NCBI GenBank assembly: GCA_027451705.1
Contig: DAIDIT010000230.1
Span: forward strand, 1 to 39,440
Source of the DNA: Pseudomonadota bacterium
GTDB taxonomy: Bacteria; Myxococcota; Myxococcia; Myxococcales; JAKAPL01
Reading direction: 5' to 3'
Length of the DNA stretch: 39,440 nucleotides
The first letter of the stretch is position 1; each line of letters begins with the position of its first letter. The notes below the pieces were generated by a model, which made no database searches, was not told where the DNA came from, and worked only from the letters and a program-made list of their open reading frames with translations. This document shows, piece after piece, positions 23,497-32,062 of the stretch. A program made the translations under genes and the position numbers.

Positions 23497-24893
23497 ACTG
23501 CGCCCCTTCCAGAGCTCGCGCCGGACGCCGGCGCGGGGTCGCTCTCCTGATGGTCATCACGGCCATCGCGATCCTGACCGCGGTGGCCGTCGAGTTCTCC
23601 TACCGCAGCCGCGTCGAGGCGCGGCTCGCCGCCAACGCTCGTGACCAGCTCCGCGCCTACTATCTGGCGCGCTCGGCGGTCAGCCTGACGCGGCTCGTCC
23701 TCCACTTCCAGCGGCAGGTCGACGCGATCCAGATCCCGAACATCGCGGGCATGCTCGGAGGCCTCCTGGGCGGCGCGGGGGGAATTCCCGGCATGCCCGC
23801 GGGCGGCATGCCGCAACTCCCGGGCGCCCTCTCGGGGGCGGCCGGCGGTTCGATGCACATCCGGCTCTGGGACGTCATCCCGGTCGACAGCGGGACGCTC
23901 CAGCTCTTCATCGGCCCGGCGGCGGATTCCCTCGACGCGGACTTCCACCACGCGGACAAGGGCCCACCGCCTCCGCCGGAGCCGCTCGGCCTGCAAGGCT
24001 TCGGCGGCCATGCGTACCGGCTGAACGCCCCGAACCGCGCCTTCGGCGACTTCGAGGGCAGCTTCCATGCCGAGGTCCACGACGAAGAGTCCAAGATCAA
24101 CGTGAACGCGGTCAACCAGCTCTCGGCCCTCGCCGCCGCGACGTCGATGGAGCTGCTGACGCTGATGCACTGGAAGGACCAGAAGTGGGACTTCCTCTTC
24201 CAGGACGACGACGACCCCCAACACCTCAAGGTGTCGCGCGAGGACGTGTTGATGAACCTCCACGACTGGATTGACGCCGACAACTCGACGTCGACCTTCA
24301 ACCCGGTGGCGCTCACCAACTTCTCCGACCCCTTCGCGACCGGTTTCGGGGACGAGGACGAGTTCTACCAGCGGCTGGACCCGCGCTACCGCGCGAAGAA
24401 CGCGCTGGACGACACCGTGGACGAACTGCACATGATCCACGGCTTCACGGACGAGTTCATGGCCGCCTTCGGCGACCGGTTCACGGTCTATTCGGCACCG
24501 ACCGCGCTGCTCAACGTGAACACCGACGACCCGGGCCAGCAGCTCGTGAACATCATCGTGGCGCTCGACACGACGCGCGATCCCTCGATCGTCCAGGAGC
24601 TCCTCGGAAGCCCGATGCTCCTCCAGACGGTCCTCGCCGAGGTCCAGATGCTCCGCTCCTTTTCGTTCCTCGGCCTCTCGGTTCAGAGCTTTCTCGCGGT
24701 CCTGACCGCGAACAAGCTGCCGGTGAACCCGTTCCTGTCGACGCCCAACAGTCCGAACGCATTTCTGGGCGACACGAGCCAGACGTTCACGATCAAGGCG
24801 ACCGGGGAAGTGGGCGACGTCGAGAGCCGGATCACCTCGGTTGTTCGCTACGACGACAACCTCGGCAAGCTGCTTTACTGGCGGGAGGAGTAG
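23493..24893 (+). CDS. gspK: minor pseudopilin GspK
   Basis: Largest pseudopilin and cap of the tip, 466 residues. After the basic leader (RAGRRRG) comes VALLMVITAIAILTAVAVEF; as is normal for GspK, the +5 Glu is absent. The large alpha-helical head is present (EVHDEESKINVNAVNQLSAL, NLHDWIDADNSTSTFNPV, VYSAPTALLNVNTDDPGQQL). Residues about 84-118 are a Gly/Met/Pro-rich insertion (MLGGLLGGAGGIPGMPAGG) after the first helix. The length is greater than the common 310-340. The start overlaps the gspJ stop by four bases. Confidence 0.93.
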   Translation: MNCAPSRARAGRRRGVALLMVITAIAILTAVAVEFSYRSRVEARLAANARDQLRAYYLARSAVSLTRLVLHFQRQVDAIQIPNIAGMLGGLLGGAGGIPGMPAGGMPQLPGALSGAAGGSMHIRLWDVIPVDSGTLQLFIGPAADSLDADFHHADKGPPPPPEPLGLQGFGGHAYRLNAPNRAFGDFEGSFHAEVHDEESKINVNAVNQLSALAAATSMELLTLMHWKDQKWDFLFQDDDDPQHLKVSREDVLMNLHDWIDADNSTSTFNPVALTNFSDPFATGFGDEDEFYQRLDPRYRAKNALDDTVDELHMIHGFTDEFMAAFGDRFTVYSAPTALLNVNTDDPGQQLVNIIVALDTTRDPSIVQELLGSPMLLQTVLAEVQMLRSFSFLGLSVQSFLAVLTANKLPVNPFLSTPNSPNAFLGDTSQTFTIKATGEVGDVESRITSVVRYDDNLGKLLYWREE

Positions 24894-24899
24894 GCGGCC

Positions 24900-26498
24900 A
24901 TGGCCATGCGGATCTGGGGCATCGACTTGGGGACGCACGCGGTCAAGGTGTGCGCGCTCCAGTCCCGATTCCGCGGCTACGCCGTGGAGCGAATCGACTC
25001 GGCTCCGGTTCGGCGCGAAGGCGAGGCCTCGCTCCTCGCCGCGCAGAAGGCGGCCCTCGCGCCGCTCGTCGGCGCTCCTCATCCGCGGCCCGACGCAGTG
25101 GTCGTGGCGCTCCCCGGAGCCACGGCGGCGACGCACTCGGTCGTGCTTCCGGCCGTCGACGGCAAGCGGCTCGAGCAGGCGCTGGCTTTCGAGATCGAAG
25201 GGCTCATCCCGTTCGAGCTTTCGGACGTCTCCTACGACCACCAGGCGATCGAACAGGCGGACGGAAAGACGAAGTTGCTCGTCGGCGTCACCCGCCGTCC
25301 CGCCCTCGACGAGCTTCTCGCCGCATTGCGCGAGCTCGGCGCGGATCCACGGACCGTCACGCTGGCGCCGCTCGCGCTGCCGAGCCTCCTCCAGGGGGAC
25401 GGCCAAGTCCTGGGCCTGCGGGGCAAGAAGGCGCGCGCCGAAGCCGCCGCCCGCGAGGCGGAAGCCGGCCTCGAGCTGATCGTGGACATCGGGCACGATC
25501 GCACCTGCGCGGCCGTCCGAGAGGGAAGCAAGGTCATCTTCGCGCGGGCCTTCGACGGAGGCGGGGCGGGCCTGACGCGCGCCGTCGCCCGCGATCTCGG
25601 CCTGGATTTCGCGGCGGCCGAAGCGCTCAAGCACGAGCGGGGTTCGTTGCTCGAGGGAGCGGATCCCGCGCTCGTCGTGCCGCTCGCCCGAGGCCTGGAA
25701 CCGATTGTCCGAGAGCTGCGGCAGATCCTCAAGCTGGTGGCCTCCCGCTCGCGACGGCCCCTGCAGAAGATCTGGTTGGGCGGCGGCGGGAGCAAGCTAC
25801 CGGGCCTCGGGGCGCTTCTCGAGCGCGAGTTCGGAGGGACCGCGGCGCCGCTCGTGCTCCCATCGCTCGGTGGAGAGGTTCCAGGTGCGCTCGAACCCTC
25901 CACCGCGCTGGCTGCTGCGCTGGCGCTCTCGGCGCATGGCCGCATGCGGTTCAACCTCCGGCGCGGGGATCAGAGCTTCCAGGGCGACTTCGCGAAGATG
26001 CGCGGCAAGCTCGGTCAGGTCGGAGCGCTGGCGGCCTCGCTGCTCTTTCTCGCCGGGGTGTGGGGCTACACCCAGATCCACGTCCTCGCCGTCCGGGAGA
26101 AGGCGATCGACGAGGCGGTCTGCGCGTCCACCAAGCAGGCGATCGGGAAGTGCCTGCGGGACATCAACGTCGCGCGCTCGAGCCTGATGGGCGGGGCGGC
26201 CTCGGGAGCGACCATTCCCCGCCTCTCGGCGCTCGACCTCCTCACCGAGACGACGAACCGCCTCGACATCGAGGGCGCGAAGATCACCGAGATGGACGTC
26301 GGCCTCCAGCAGGTCGATCTGCACGGCGAGGCGGACAGCTTCGAGACGGTCGACAAGGTCGTCGGCGCCCTCAAGGGCTGGCGCTGCTTCCAGGACGTGC
26401 AGCGGGGCCGGGTGCAGAAGGAGAGGGACGGCAAGACCGTGGAGTTCAACCTCGAAGCGCGCAACGGCTGTGCGGGCATAGGCGGTGACGGCGCATGA
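24900..26498 (+). CDS. gspL: type II secretion protein GspL, PilM-like
   Basis: A 532-residue bitopic protein that recruits GspE to the membrane. The cytoplasmic half is an actin-like ATPase fold of the PilM type (IWGIDLGTHAVKVCALQ, LELIVDIGHDRTCAAV, KIWLGGGGSKLPGLGALLE). A membrane helix follows at about residues 374-393 (GALAASLLFLAGVWGY). The periplasmic part is a ferredoxin-like domain (ITEMDVGLQQVDLHGEADS). The nucleotide-binding features are more complete than in enterobacterial GspL. GGAGGAG lies about eight bases before the ATG; a second ATG is two codons later. The stop overlaps the gspM start by four bases. Confidence 0.92.
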   Translation: MAMRIWGIDLGTHAVKVCALQSRFRGYAVERIDSAPVRREGEASLLAAQKAALAPLVGAPHPRPDAVVVALPGATAATHSVVLPAVDGKRLEQALAFEIEGLIPFELSDVSYDHQAIEQADGKTKLLVGVTRRPALDELLAALRELGADPRTVTLAPLALPSLLQGDGQVLGLRGKKARAEAAAREAEAGLELIVDIGHDRTCAAVREGSKVIFARAFDGGGAGLTRAVARDLGLDFAAAEALKHERGSLLEGADPALVVPLARGLEPIVRELRQILKLVASRSRRPLQKIWLGGGGSKLPGLGALLEREFGGTAAPLVLPSLGGEVPGALEPSTALAAALALSAHGRMRFNLRRGDQSFQGDFAKMRGKLGQVGALAASLLFLAGVWGYTQIHVLAVREKAIDEAVCASTKQAIGKCLRDINVARSSLMGGAASGATIPRLSALDLLTETTNRLDIEGAKITEMDVGLQQVDLHGEADSFETVDKVVGALKGWRCFQDVQRGRVQKERDGKTVEFNLEARNGCAGIGGDGA

Positions 26499-27046
26499 AC
26501 CGGATCCGGGACGCCCTGGCCGCCGCCGAGCAGTACCTCGCCCGCCTGTCGGCGCGCGAGCGGCTGCTCGTCGGCGCGGCGACGGCCACGTTTCTAGCCG
26601 CCGTCATCGCGGTCGGAACGCTCGCCTTCTCGCGGGCGATCCGGCGGCGGGAGGAGACGATCGAGACGAAGTCGAAGGCGCTCGCCGACATCGGCGCTCT
26701 CGCCTCGACGTACCGCGAGCGCGACATGCGGCGTCGCCGGCTCGAGGACCGGCTTCGCACGCCGGTCAAGCTGTTCACGTTCATCGACGACATCTCGAAG
26801 CAGCAGGGGGTGGAGATCGGCGACATGCAGGACCGCGGCAGCACGACCGGGTCCGACAAGATCAGCGAGTCGGTCGTCGAGTTCGACCTTTCGAAGCTGA
26901 CCCTCGACAAACTGACCGCGTTCCTCAACGCGATCGAGCACGGCCCGCACCTCGTCAAGGTGAAGAAGATCCGGGTCCGCACGCGGCTGGACGATCCCAA
27001 TTCGGTCGACGTTTCGCTCACCGTCGCCACCTACTCGATGGGCTGA
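26495..27046 (+). CDS. gspM: type II secretion protein GspM
   Basis: A 183-residue partner of GspL. A short cytoplasmic helix (LARLSARERLLVGA) is followed by one membrane helix (about residues 24-45), a coiled-coil stretch with heavy charge (about 48-85, RRREETIETKSKALADIG) and a periplasmic ferredoxin-like domain (VEFDLSKLTLDKLTAFLNAI, VDVSLTVATYSMG). Such proteins are identified as much by position as by sequence; between gspL and gspN the call is safe. The start ATG overlaps the gspL stop. Confidence 0.88.
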   Translation: MNRIRDALAAAEQYLARLSARERLLVGAATATFLAAVIAVGTLAFSRAIRRREETIETKSKALADIGALASTYRERDMRRRRLEDRLRTPVKLFTFIDDISKQQGVEIGDMQDRGSTTGSDKISESVVEFDLSKLTLDKLTAFLNAIEHGPHLVKVKKIRVRTRLDDPNSVDVSLTVATYSMG

Positions 27047-27049
27047 CCC

Positions 27050-28003
27050 GTGAAGGCGCCGAAGAAAGAGACGAAGGAGCGGATCAAGCGCGCGCTGGCC
27101 TGGTCGGCGGCCTCGACGGCGGCGACGCTGCTCTTCGTGTACCTGACCTTCCCTTGGAACGCGGTGCGGCAGCGGATCGAGGACGGACTGTCGTCGTCCC
27201 TGCGCGGACCGGACGGCTCGACTTTCGTCGTGAGCGTGGGCGAGCTGAAACCGAGTTGGTTCACCGGCGTCGTCGTGAAGCGACTGGTGATCGTCAGCCG
27301 CGACCCGGCGGCCCCGCCGGACGTTGCCGCGTCGACGCTCGTCGTGCCCGAACTGGACGCGCGGCTCGAGCTGTGGCCGCTGCTGCGCCGGACTCCGACG
27401 ATCGACTTCACGGCGAAGCTGACGGCCGGCGAGGTCGTCGGGCAGGTGCGGCTCGGCAAGAAGGACGAAGGGCTCACGCTGAACGTCTCGCGGGTCGACC
27501 TGGGCAAGGCGCACGACCTCCTTACGGTCGCCGGACGGCTGATCGGGGCAGACCTCGGCGCGCTGGACCTCGGTGGCGCCTTCACGGCGCGGGCGGCGCT
27601 GGCCTTCCGTGGCGGCGACGTCACGACGCTCGAGGGGACGCTCCAGGCTGGGCTCGATCAGGCGGTCATCAAGGGCGGCAAGGTGGGGGAATACGACCTG
27701 CCGCGGGTGGCGCTCGGCAAGGTGGACCTCGGAGTGCTGGCGGGCGGCGGCAAGCTGGACGTGCGCAAGCTGACGATCCAGGGCGACGACGTCGACGTGG
27801 GCAGCGACGGGCTTGCGCTGACGCTGAACCGAAACTTCGGCTTCAGCATGCCCCACGGCAAGCTGCGCGTGCACTTCGGGGCGGATCTCCTCAAGCGGAT
27901 CCCGTACCTGGGCCTCGGCTTGTCGGCACTTCACCCGCCCGACCGCGACGGCAGCTACAGCCTCTCGCTCTCCGGCACCCTCCGGAACCCGAGGTTCATG
28001 TAG
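27050..28003 (+). CDS. gspN: type II secretion protein GspN
   Basis: A 317-residue protein (GTG start) with one N-terminal membrane helix (about residues 15-36, ALAWSAASTAATLLFVYLTF) and a long beta-rich periplasmic part made of repeated strands (LDLGGAFTARAALAF, GTLQAGLDQAVIKGG, LGVLAGGGKLDVRKLTIQGD), the AsmA-like architecture of deltaproteobacterial-type GspN. GspN is absent from many T2SS and its precise role is unclear. It closes the operon: the next gene is 76 bases on, after a hairpin. Confidence 0.88.
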   Translation: MKAPKKETKERIKRALAWSAASTAATLLFVYLTFPWNAVRQRIEDGLSSSLRGPDGSTFVVSVGELKPSWFTGVVVKRLVIVSRDPAAPPDVAASTLVVPELDARLELWPLLRRTPTIDFTAKLTAGEVVGQVRLGKKDEGLTLNVSRVDLGKAHDLLTVAGRLIGADLGALDLGGAFTARAALAFRGGDVTTLEGTLQAGLDQAVIKGGKVGEYDLPRVALGKVDLGVLAGGGKLDVRKLTIQGDDVDVGSDGLALTLNRNFGFSMPHGKLRVHFGADLLKRIPYLGLGLSALHPPDRDGSYSLSLSGTLRNPRFM

Positions 28004-28020
28004 CGACGGCCGGGCAGGCG

Positions 28021-28044
28021 AGAAGGCGCCCGCAAGGCCCTTCT
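28021..28044 (+). terminator. hairpin after the T2SS operon
   Basis: AGAAGG-C-GCC pairs with GGC-CCTTCT around CGCAA, giving nine base pairs with one bulged C. No T-run follows. It stands 18 bases after the gspN stop and before the next gene, so it is a candidate operon end or mRNA-protecting hairpin. Confidence 0.4.
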
Positions 28045-28079
28045 GCGACGTCATGGTCTCGCAGTAGAGTGCGCCCCCT

Positions 28080-29711
28080 ATGCGACCCGAGCCCCTCCCC
28101 CTCGTCGCCTACTTCTGCATGGAGTACGGCCTCCACGAAGAGCTGCCCATCTACGCGGGTGGCCTCGGCGTCCTGGCCGGCGACTACATCAAGTCCGCCG
28201 GCGACCTCCGGCTCCCGCTCGTCGCGGTCGGGCTCCTATGGCGAGGCGGCTACAGCCACCAGCACATCGGGGCGGACGGCCAGCCGATCGACTCCGACGA
28301 CGCGCGCGACGTCGCCCACCTCCTGAAGCCGACGCTCAAGGAGGTGTCGGTCACCGTCGAGGGGCGGGAGGTCAGGTGCCAGATCTGGCAGGTGGACCGC
28401 TCCGGCAACGCCCCGCTCTACCTCCTCGAGCCGGTGAACGAGCAGGACCGCTGGATGACCCGGCGGCTCTACGGAGGAGCGGAGCACGAGCGGGTCATCC
28501 AGGAGATGATCCTGGGGATCGGCGGCGTCCGGGCCCTGCGGGCGCTGGGCCTGTCCCCCGACGTCTATCACTTCAACGAGGGCCACGCCGTCTTTGCCGG
28601 GCTCGAGCTGATTGCCGACCAGATGGCCGCGGGCAAGAGCTTCGAGACGGCATGGGCCGAGGTCCGATCGCAGATCGTCTTCACGACGCACACCCCCGTC
28701 GAGGCCGGCAACGAATCGCATCCGCTCGATCTGCTCTTGGGGCTGGGCGCCAACCGGAGCGTCCGGCGTGAGGACATGGCGCGCCTCGGCGGGGAGCCGT
28801 TCAACATGACGGTCGCCGGGCTGCGGCTCGCGAGCCGTGCGAACGCCGTCTCGGACCTTCACGGGGACACCGCGCGCGAGATGTGGCGGCACGTCGGGGA
28901 CACCGCGCCCATCGTGGCGATCACGAACGGTGTCCATCCCGGAACCTGGCAGGACCCGCGCATCCGCCTCGCGCTGCACGGCGGCGACCTCTGGGAGACC
29001 CACCGCGAGCTGAAGGAGGAGCTCCTGCACGAGGTCGAGCGGCGGACCCGGGTCCGTCTCCGGCCCGATGCGCTCCTCGTGGGCTTCGCGCGCCGCGCCG
29101 CGGCCTACAAGCGGAGCGACCTCATCCTGCGCGACCCGTCGCGCATCGGCCCGTGGCTCGAGCGGGGCGACGTCCAGCTCCTCTTCTCGGGCAAGTGCCA
29201 CCCGCAGGACGAGGCCGGGCGGATGCTGGTCGCGAACCTCGTCCAGGCCGTGCGGCGCTACCCGAAGTCGGCCGTGTTCCTCGAAGACTACGATCTGCGG
29301 CTGGGACGTCTTCTGACCCGCGGTTGCGACATCTGGCTCAACAATCCGCGGCGGCCGCTCGAGGCGAGCGGGACGAGCGGAATGAAGGCCGCGATGAACG
29401 GCGTGCTCAATCTGAGCGTTCTGGACGGCTGGTGGCCGGAGGGCTGCCAGCACGGCGTCAACGGCTGGCAGATCGGCGACGGACGGAGCGAGGCGGACGC
29501 GCGGGTCGGGGACGACCGCGACCTGGCGGCGCTCTACGAGACTCTCGCCAAGGATGTCCTGCCGGCCTTCGGTGACCGCGCGCACTGGTCGCGGATGATG
29601 CGCGCCTCGATCGAGATGGCGCAGTGGGGTTTCTCGTCCCACCGGATGGTCCGAGACTACTTCTACAGCCTTTATCGCGTTCCCGCCGTCGGCCAGGCGA
29701 TGGCGGTCTGA
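28080..29711 (+). CDS. glgP: alpha-glucan (glycogen/maltodextrin) phosphorylase, short form
   Basis: Pyridoxal-phosphate enzyme releasing glucose-1-phosphate from alpha-1,4-glucans; 543 residues against about 700-850 for most relatives. It begins at VAYFCMEYGLHEELPIYAGG and LGVLAGDYIKSAGDLRLPLV, which in longer members comes after an N-terminal domain of about 100 residues, so this is the trimmed bacterial form. The catalytic region is intact: YHFNEGHAVF, FTTHTPVEAGNE, GFARRAAAYKRSDLIL and the cofactor lysine in EASGTSGMKAAMNG. There is no ribosome site before the ATG, and TAGAGT (28065-28070) could serve as a -10, so the transcript might be nearly leaderless. I see no functional tie to secretion. 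Confidence 0.9.
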   Translation: MRPEPLPLVAYFCMEYGLHEELPIYAGGLGVLAGDYIKSAGDLRLPLVAVGLLWRGGYSHQHIGADGQPIDSDDARDVAHLLKPTLKEVSVTVEGREVRCQIWQVDRSGNAPLYLLEPVNEQDRWMTRRLYGGAEHERVIQEMILGIGGVRALRALGLSPDVYHFNEGHAVFAGLELIADQMAAGKSFETAWAEVRSQIVFTTHTPVEAGNESHPLDLLLGLGANRSVRREDMARLGGEPFNMTVAGLRLASRANAVSDLHGDTAREMWRHVGDTAPIVAITNGVHPGTWQDPRIRLALHGGDLWETHRELKEELLHEVERRTRVRLRPDALLVGFARRAAAYKRSDLILRDPSRIGPWLERGDVQLLFSGKCHPQDEAGRMLVANLVQAVRRYPKSAVFLEDYDLRLGRLLTRGCDIWLNNPRRPLEASGTSGMKAAMNGVLNLSVLDGWWPEGCQHGVNGWQIGDGRSEADARVGDDRDLAALYETLAKDVLPAFGDRAHWSRMMRASIEMAQWGFSSHRMVRDYFYSLYRVPAVGQAMAV

Positions 29712-29733
29712 TCGCGTCGGCAGTCGCGTCTTC

Positions 29734-30729
29734 TCAGCTCTTTCGCCGACGCCGGCGCAGGCGAAGAGTCGCGAGCAGCAGGAGCAGGGCAGGGGAGCCG
29801 CCCCCCGTCGCGCAGTTCCCGATTCCTCCCGTCACCTCGATCGTGCGCGCGTCCCCCGCGAGGTCGAAGAGGTTGACGATCTGCGTCGCCGTCCCCTTTG
29901 GATAGACGTGGCAGATGGCGGTGACGTCGTCGGCCTTGAGCGTCCGCTTCGTCGTCTCGCCCGGCGTCGCGGAGGCGAACATGACGCCCGCCTCGAGCGC
30001 CGGCGTACACGGCGGCGCGCCGGCGTAGCCGCAGTTGTGATCGAGGCCGATGAAGTGGCCGACCTCGTGGGTGACCGTGTTCTCGACGTCGCTCGTACCC
30101 GCGAGGGGAGTCGCGGTCTCCGCCGAGAAGTCGAAGCCGCCCGGCGGCGGCGCGTCGTTGACCTCGATGTCGGCGTCGACGAGGGTGCCGTCGTCGGACG
30201 AATAGGTGGTCGTCGTCAGCGCAACGGCCTCGGCACCGTGGGAGAAGCAGGCGTAGAGGCCGTCACAGGAGTCGTCCGACCAGCACGGGTCGCTCGGCGG
30301 AACGACCTGATCGCAGAGCTGCGGCTGGAAGAGGACCATGTTCGTGTTCGTGGCTCCGGGCGTCGTGTCGAAGCCGACCTCTCGGGTCGCGACGTCGCCG
30401 TCGAGCGGCAGGTGCAGGTCGGTGCAGCCCGGGCCGCCGTCGGTGCCACCCGCGTTCTGCCACGCGAGGAACGACGCTTCGACCGCCGACTGGCATTTCG
30501 CGAGGTAGGTCGCCGCGTCCTCACCGGCGGCCACCGCTTCGGGCGGCGGCACTCCACCGTCGAGACCCGGCCGAAGCGCACAGTCGGACTGGATCACGTG
30601 GCCGACCCGGCGCTCCGGCCACCAGAGAAAGTGGTGGCCGTCCGCAGTTCGCGTGCGGACGAAGGCGGAGGCACGGGCTGCACAGCCGACCGCTGCCATC
30701 GCGCACGCGCATCCGAGGAGCGATCGCAC
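29734..30729 (-). CDS. secreted matrixin-like metalloprotease with MYXO-CTERM-like tail
   Basis: An export-type protein of about 331 residues. The signal peptide (RSLLGCACAMAAVGCAARASA) precedes a Cys-rich N-region. The catalytic motif HEVGHFIGLDH is the metzincin zinc site HExxHxxGxxH, with the Met-turn probably in AGVMFASATPGE. The preceding segment (ALTTTTYSSDDGTLVDADIE) is typical of myxobacterial members. The C-terminus reads GNCATGGGSPALLLLLATLR and then a run of Arg: a Cys, a hydrophobic helix and a basic end, as in MYXO-CTERM sorting signals, which are associated with export through the T2SS. A start at GTG 30729 gives a clean signal peptide; an ATG at 30795 is possible. It converges on the phosphorylase gene. 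Confidence 0.8.
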   Translation of the reverse strand: MRSLLGCACAMAAVGCAARASAFVRTRTADGHHFLWWPERRVGHVIQSDCALRPGLDGGVPPPEAVAAGEDAATYLAKCQSAVEASFLAWQNAGGTDGGPGCTDLHLPLDGDVATREVGFDTTPGATNTNMVLFQPQLCDQVVPPSDPCWSDDSCDGLYACFSHGAEAVALTTTTYSSDDGTLVDADIEVNDAPPPGGFDFSAETATPLAGTSDVENTVTHEVGHFIGLDHNCGYAGAPPCTPALEAGVMFASATPGETTKRTLKADDVTAICHVYPKGTATQIVNLFDLAGDARTIEVTGGIGNCATGGGSPALLLLLATLRLRRRRRKS

Positions 30730-30905
30730 GCCCGGAAGCTTAGCAGACAGGCGGGTCGAGCCGGCCCGCGAGGTGACCGGCGCGGAAACTCCCATGCGCG
30801 ACCGGGAGTTGCGAGGGGTACTTGACTGGACTCCCCCGGGGGTGTACGAGGGCGCCCACTTCGCGCGGAACCGTAGGTCGCTGGAGGGTCCCAACGGCGT
30901 CGATG

Positions 30906-30979
30906 GGCCCCGTAGCTCAGGCGGATAGAGCAACTGTTTCCTAAACAGTAGGCCGCGCGTTCGAGTCGCGCCGGGGCCA
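30906..30979 (+). tRNA. tRNA-Arg, anticodon CCT
   Basis: Full cloverleaf in 74 bases. The acceptor stem GGCCCCG pairs with CGGGGCC, with discriminator A at 30979. The D arm is GCTC-AGGCGGATA-GAGC. The anticodon stem ACTGT/ACAGT encloses TTCCTAA, anticodon CCT, reading AGG. The variable loop has five bases, and the T arm is GCGCG-TTCGAGT-CGCGC. The CCA end is not encoded. Confidence 0.97.
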
Positions 30980-30987
30980 CTTCCCTT

Positions 30988-31122
30988 TTGTCCACAGGCT
31001 TTTCCACAGCGCGGGCCCTGCACTTGGCAGCCCGACGGGTGGGATCTCGAAAAGGAACGTCAATTCAGCTTCTTGGGCGAGGGTGCGACCCGAATCTCCC
31101 CCCTGCCTGGGAATGTGGATAA
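30988..31122. promoter_or_regulatory. cluster of three DnaA-box-like sites
   Basis: TTGTCCACA (30988-30996) and TTTTCCACA (31000-31008) lie 12 bp apart on the + strand, each one mismatch from TTATCCACA. TGTGGATAA (31114-31122) is a perfect box on the - strand. They fill the otherwise gene-free stretch 30980-31213 between the tRNA and a histidine kinase. No dnaA, dnaN or clear AT-rich unwinding element is nearby. Confidence 0.5.
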
Positions 31123-31177
31123 CCTGTGCCCGGCTTGGGTTCTGACGATGCCTCTTCCTCCGCCGTTGTCGGCCACT

Positions 31178-31183
31178 TATAAT
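31178..31183 (+). promoter_or_regulatory. -10 element of the histidine kinase gene
   Basis: A perfect TATAAT stands 30 bases before the start codon at 31214. The region 17 bases upstream (TTCCTC) is a poor -35. The predicted start of transcription is near 31190. Confidence 0.5.
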
Positions 31184-31213
31184 CCCTAGCGCACTGCGCC
31201 AAACCCTCCGACC

Positions 31214-31987
31214 ATGGCCAACAAGGAACCCGGCGAGCAGGTCTCCGCCGCCGATCAGGCGGCCTTTCTGCACAGCGTCGCACACGAGCTGTCGACGCCG
31301 CTCACGCCCATCGTCGGCTACGTGAAGATACTGCTCTCGCGCAAGCTCGGGCCGCTCACCGAGCAGCAGGCGAGAGTGCTCGAATCGGTCGGACACAGCG
31401 CCGATCACCTCTCCCAGATCATCGACAACCTCGTCGACTTCGCCGACCTCGAGGCGGGGCGGTCCGAGATCCACCTGCGGCCGGTCGATCTCGCGGTGCT
31501 CGTCGATCGCTGCCTCGAGGAGGTCCGGCCGCAGGCACGCGCCAAGCGCCTCACGGTCGAGAAGATCCTGCCGCAGACCCTGGCGGTCGACGCGGACGAG
31601 ATCAAGATCCGACAGGCGATCCAGAACCTCCTCGACAACGCCCTCAAGTTCTCGCCACACGGCGGCGTGCTGCTCGCGGAGATGGTGCGGAAGGCCGACC
31701 GCGTCGAGCTGTCGTTCTACGATCAGGGCGCGGGCATGGACGCAGGGGCGCTCGAGCTCCTCTCGCGTCCCTTCCTCCACGCGGCGACGGCCTACCCGGC
31801 CCGCAAGCCGGGTGCCGGGCTCGGTCTTCCGGTCGCGCGCAGCATCGCAGAGGCCCACGGCGGCGGCCTGGTTGCCGAGAGCCCGCCGGGATCGCAGCCG
31901 CTTGCGCCGACCCACCTGTTCGCGGGGACTCGTGTCGCCCTCGTCCTGCCGATCCACGGCGGGAACGCGGACGACGGTCGGCGGTGA
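31214..31987 (+). CDS. soluble sensor-less histidine kinase
   Basis: A 257-residue kinase core without membrane helices or an input domain. The phospho-acceptor His lies in FLHSVAHELSTPLTPI, and the dimerisation helices run to about residue 85. The ATP-binding domain has N box IQNLLDNALKFSP, G1 DQGAGM and G2 KPGAGLGLPVARSIAEAHGG. All catalytic motifs are intact. With no receiver partner adjacent, it is a candidate donor for either of the orphan response regulators in this window (9976-10380 and 12611-14002); that pairing is a guess. Its signal must come from a partner protein or from the 20-residue N-terminus. Confidence 0.88.
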   Translation: MANKEPGEQVSAADQAAFLHSVAHELSTPLTPIVGYVKILLSRKLGPLTEQQARVLESVGHSADHLSQIIDNLVDFADLEAGRSEIHLRPVDLAVLVDRCLEEVRPQARAKRLTVEKILPQTLAVDADEIKIRQAIQNLLDNALKFSPHGGVLLAEMVRKADRVELSFYDQGAGMDAGALELLSRPFLHAATAYPARKPGAGLGLPVARSIAEAHGGGLVAESPPGSQPLAPTHLFAGTRVALVLPIHGGNADDGRR

Positions 31988-32062
31988 ACGGAAGCGCCTC
32001 TGCCGGCACGCCGCCTGCTCTGCGCCTTGACCGGGCGCCTGCGTTCGCGGTAGGCAGGCCAA

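Noticed and set aside
30906-31122. Attachment site or integrated element at the tRNA 3' end
   Set aside because: No duplicate of the tRNA end and no integrase occur in the window.
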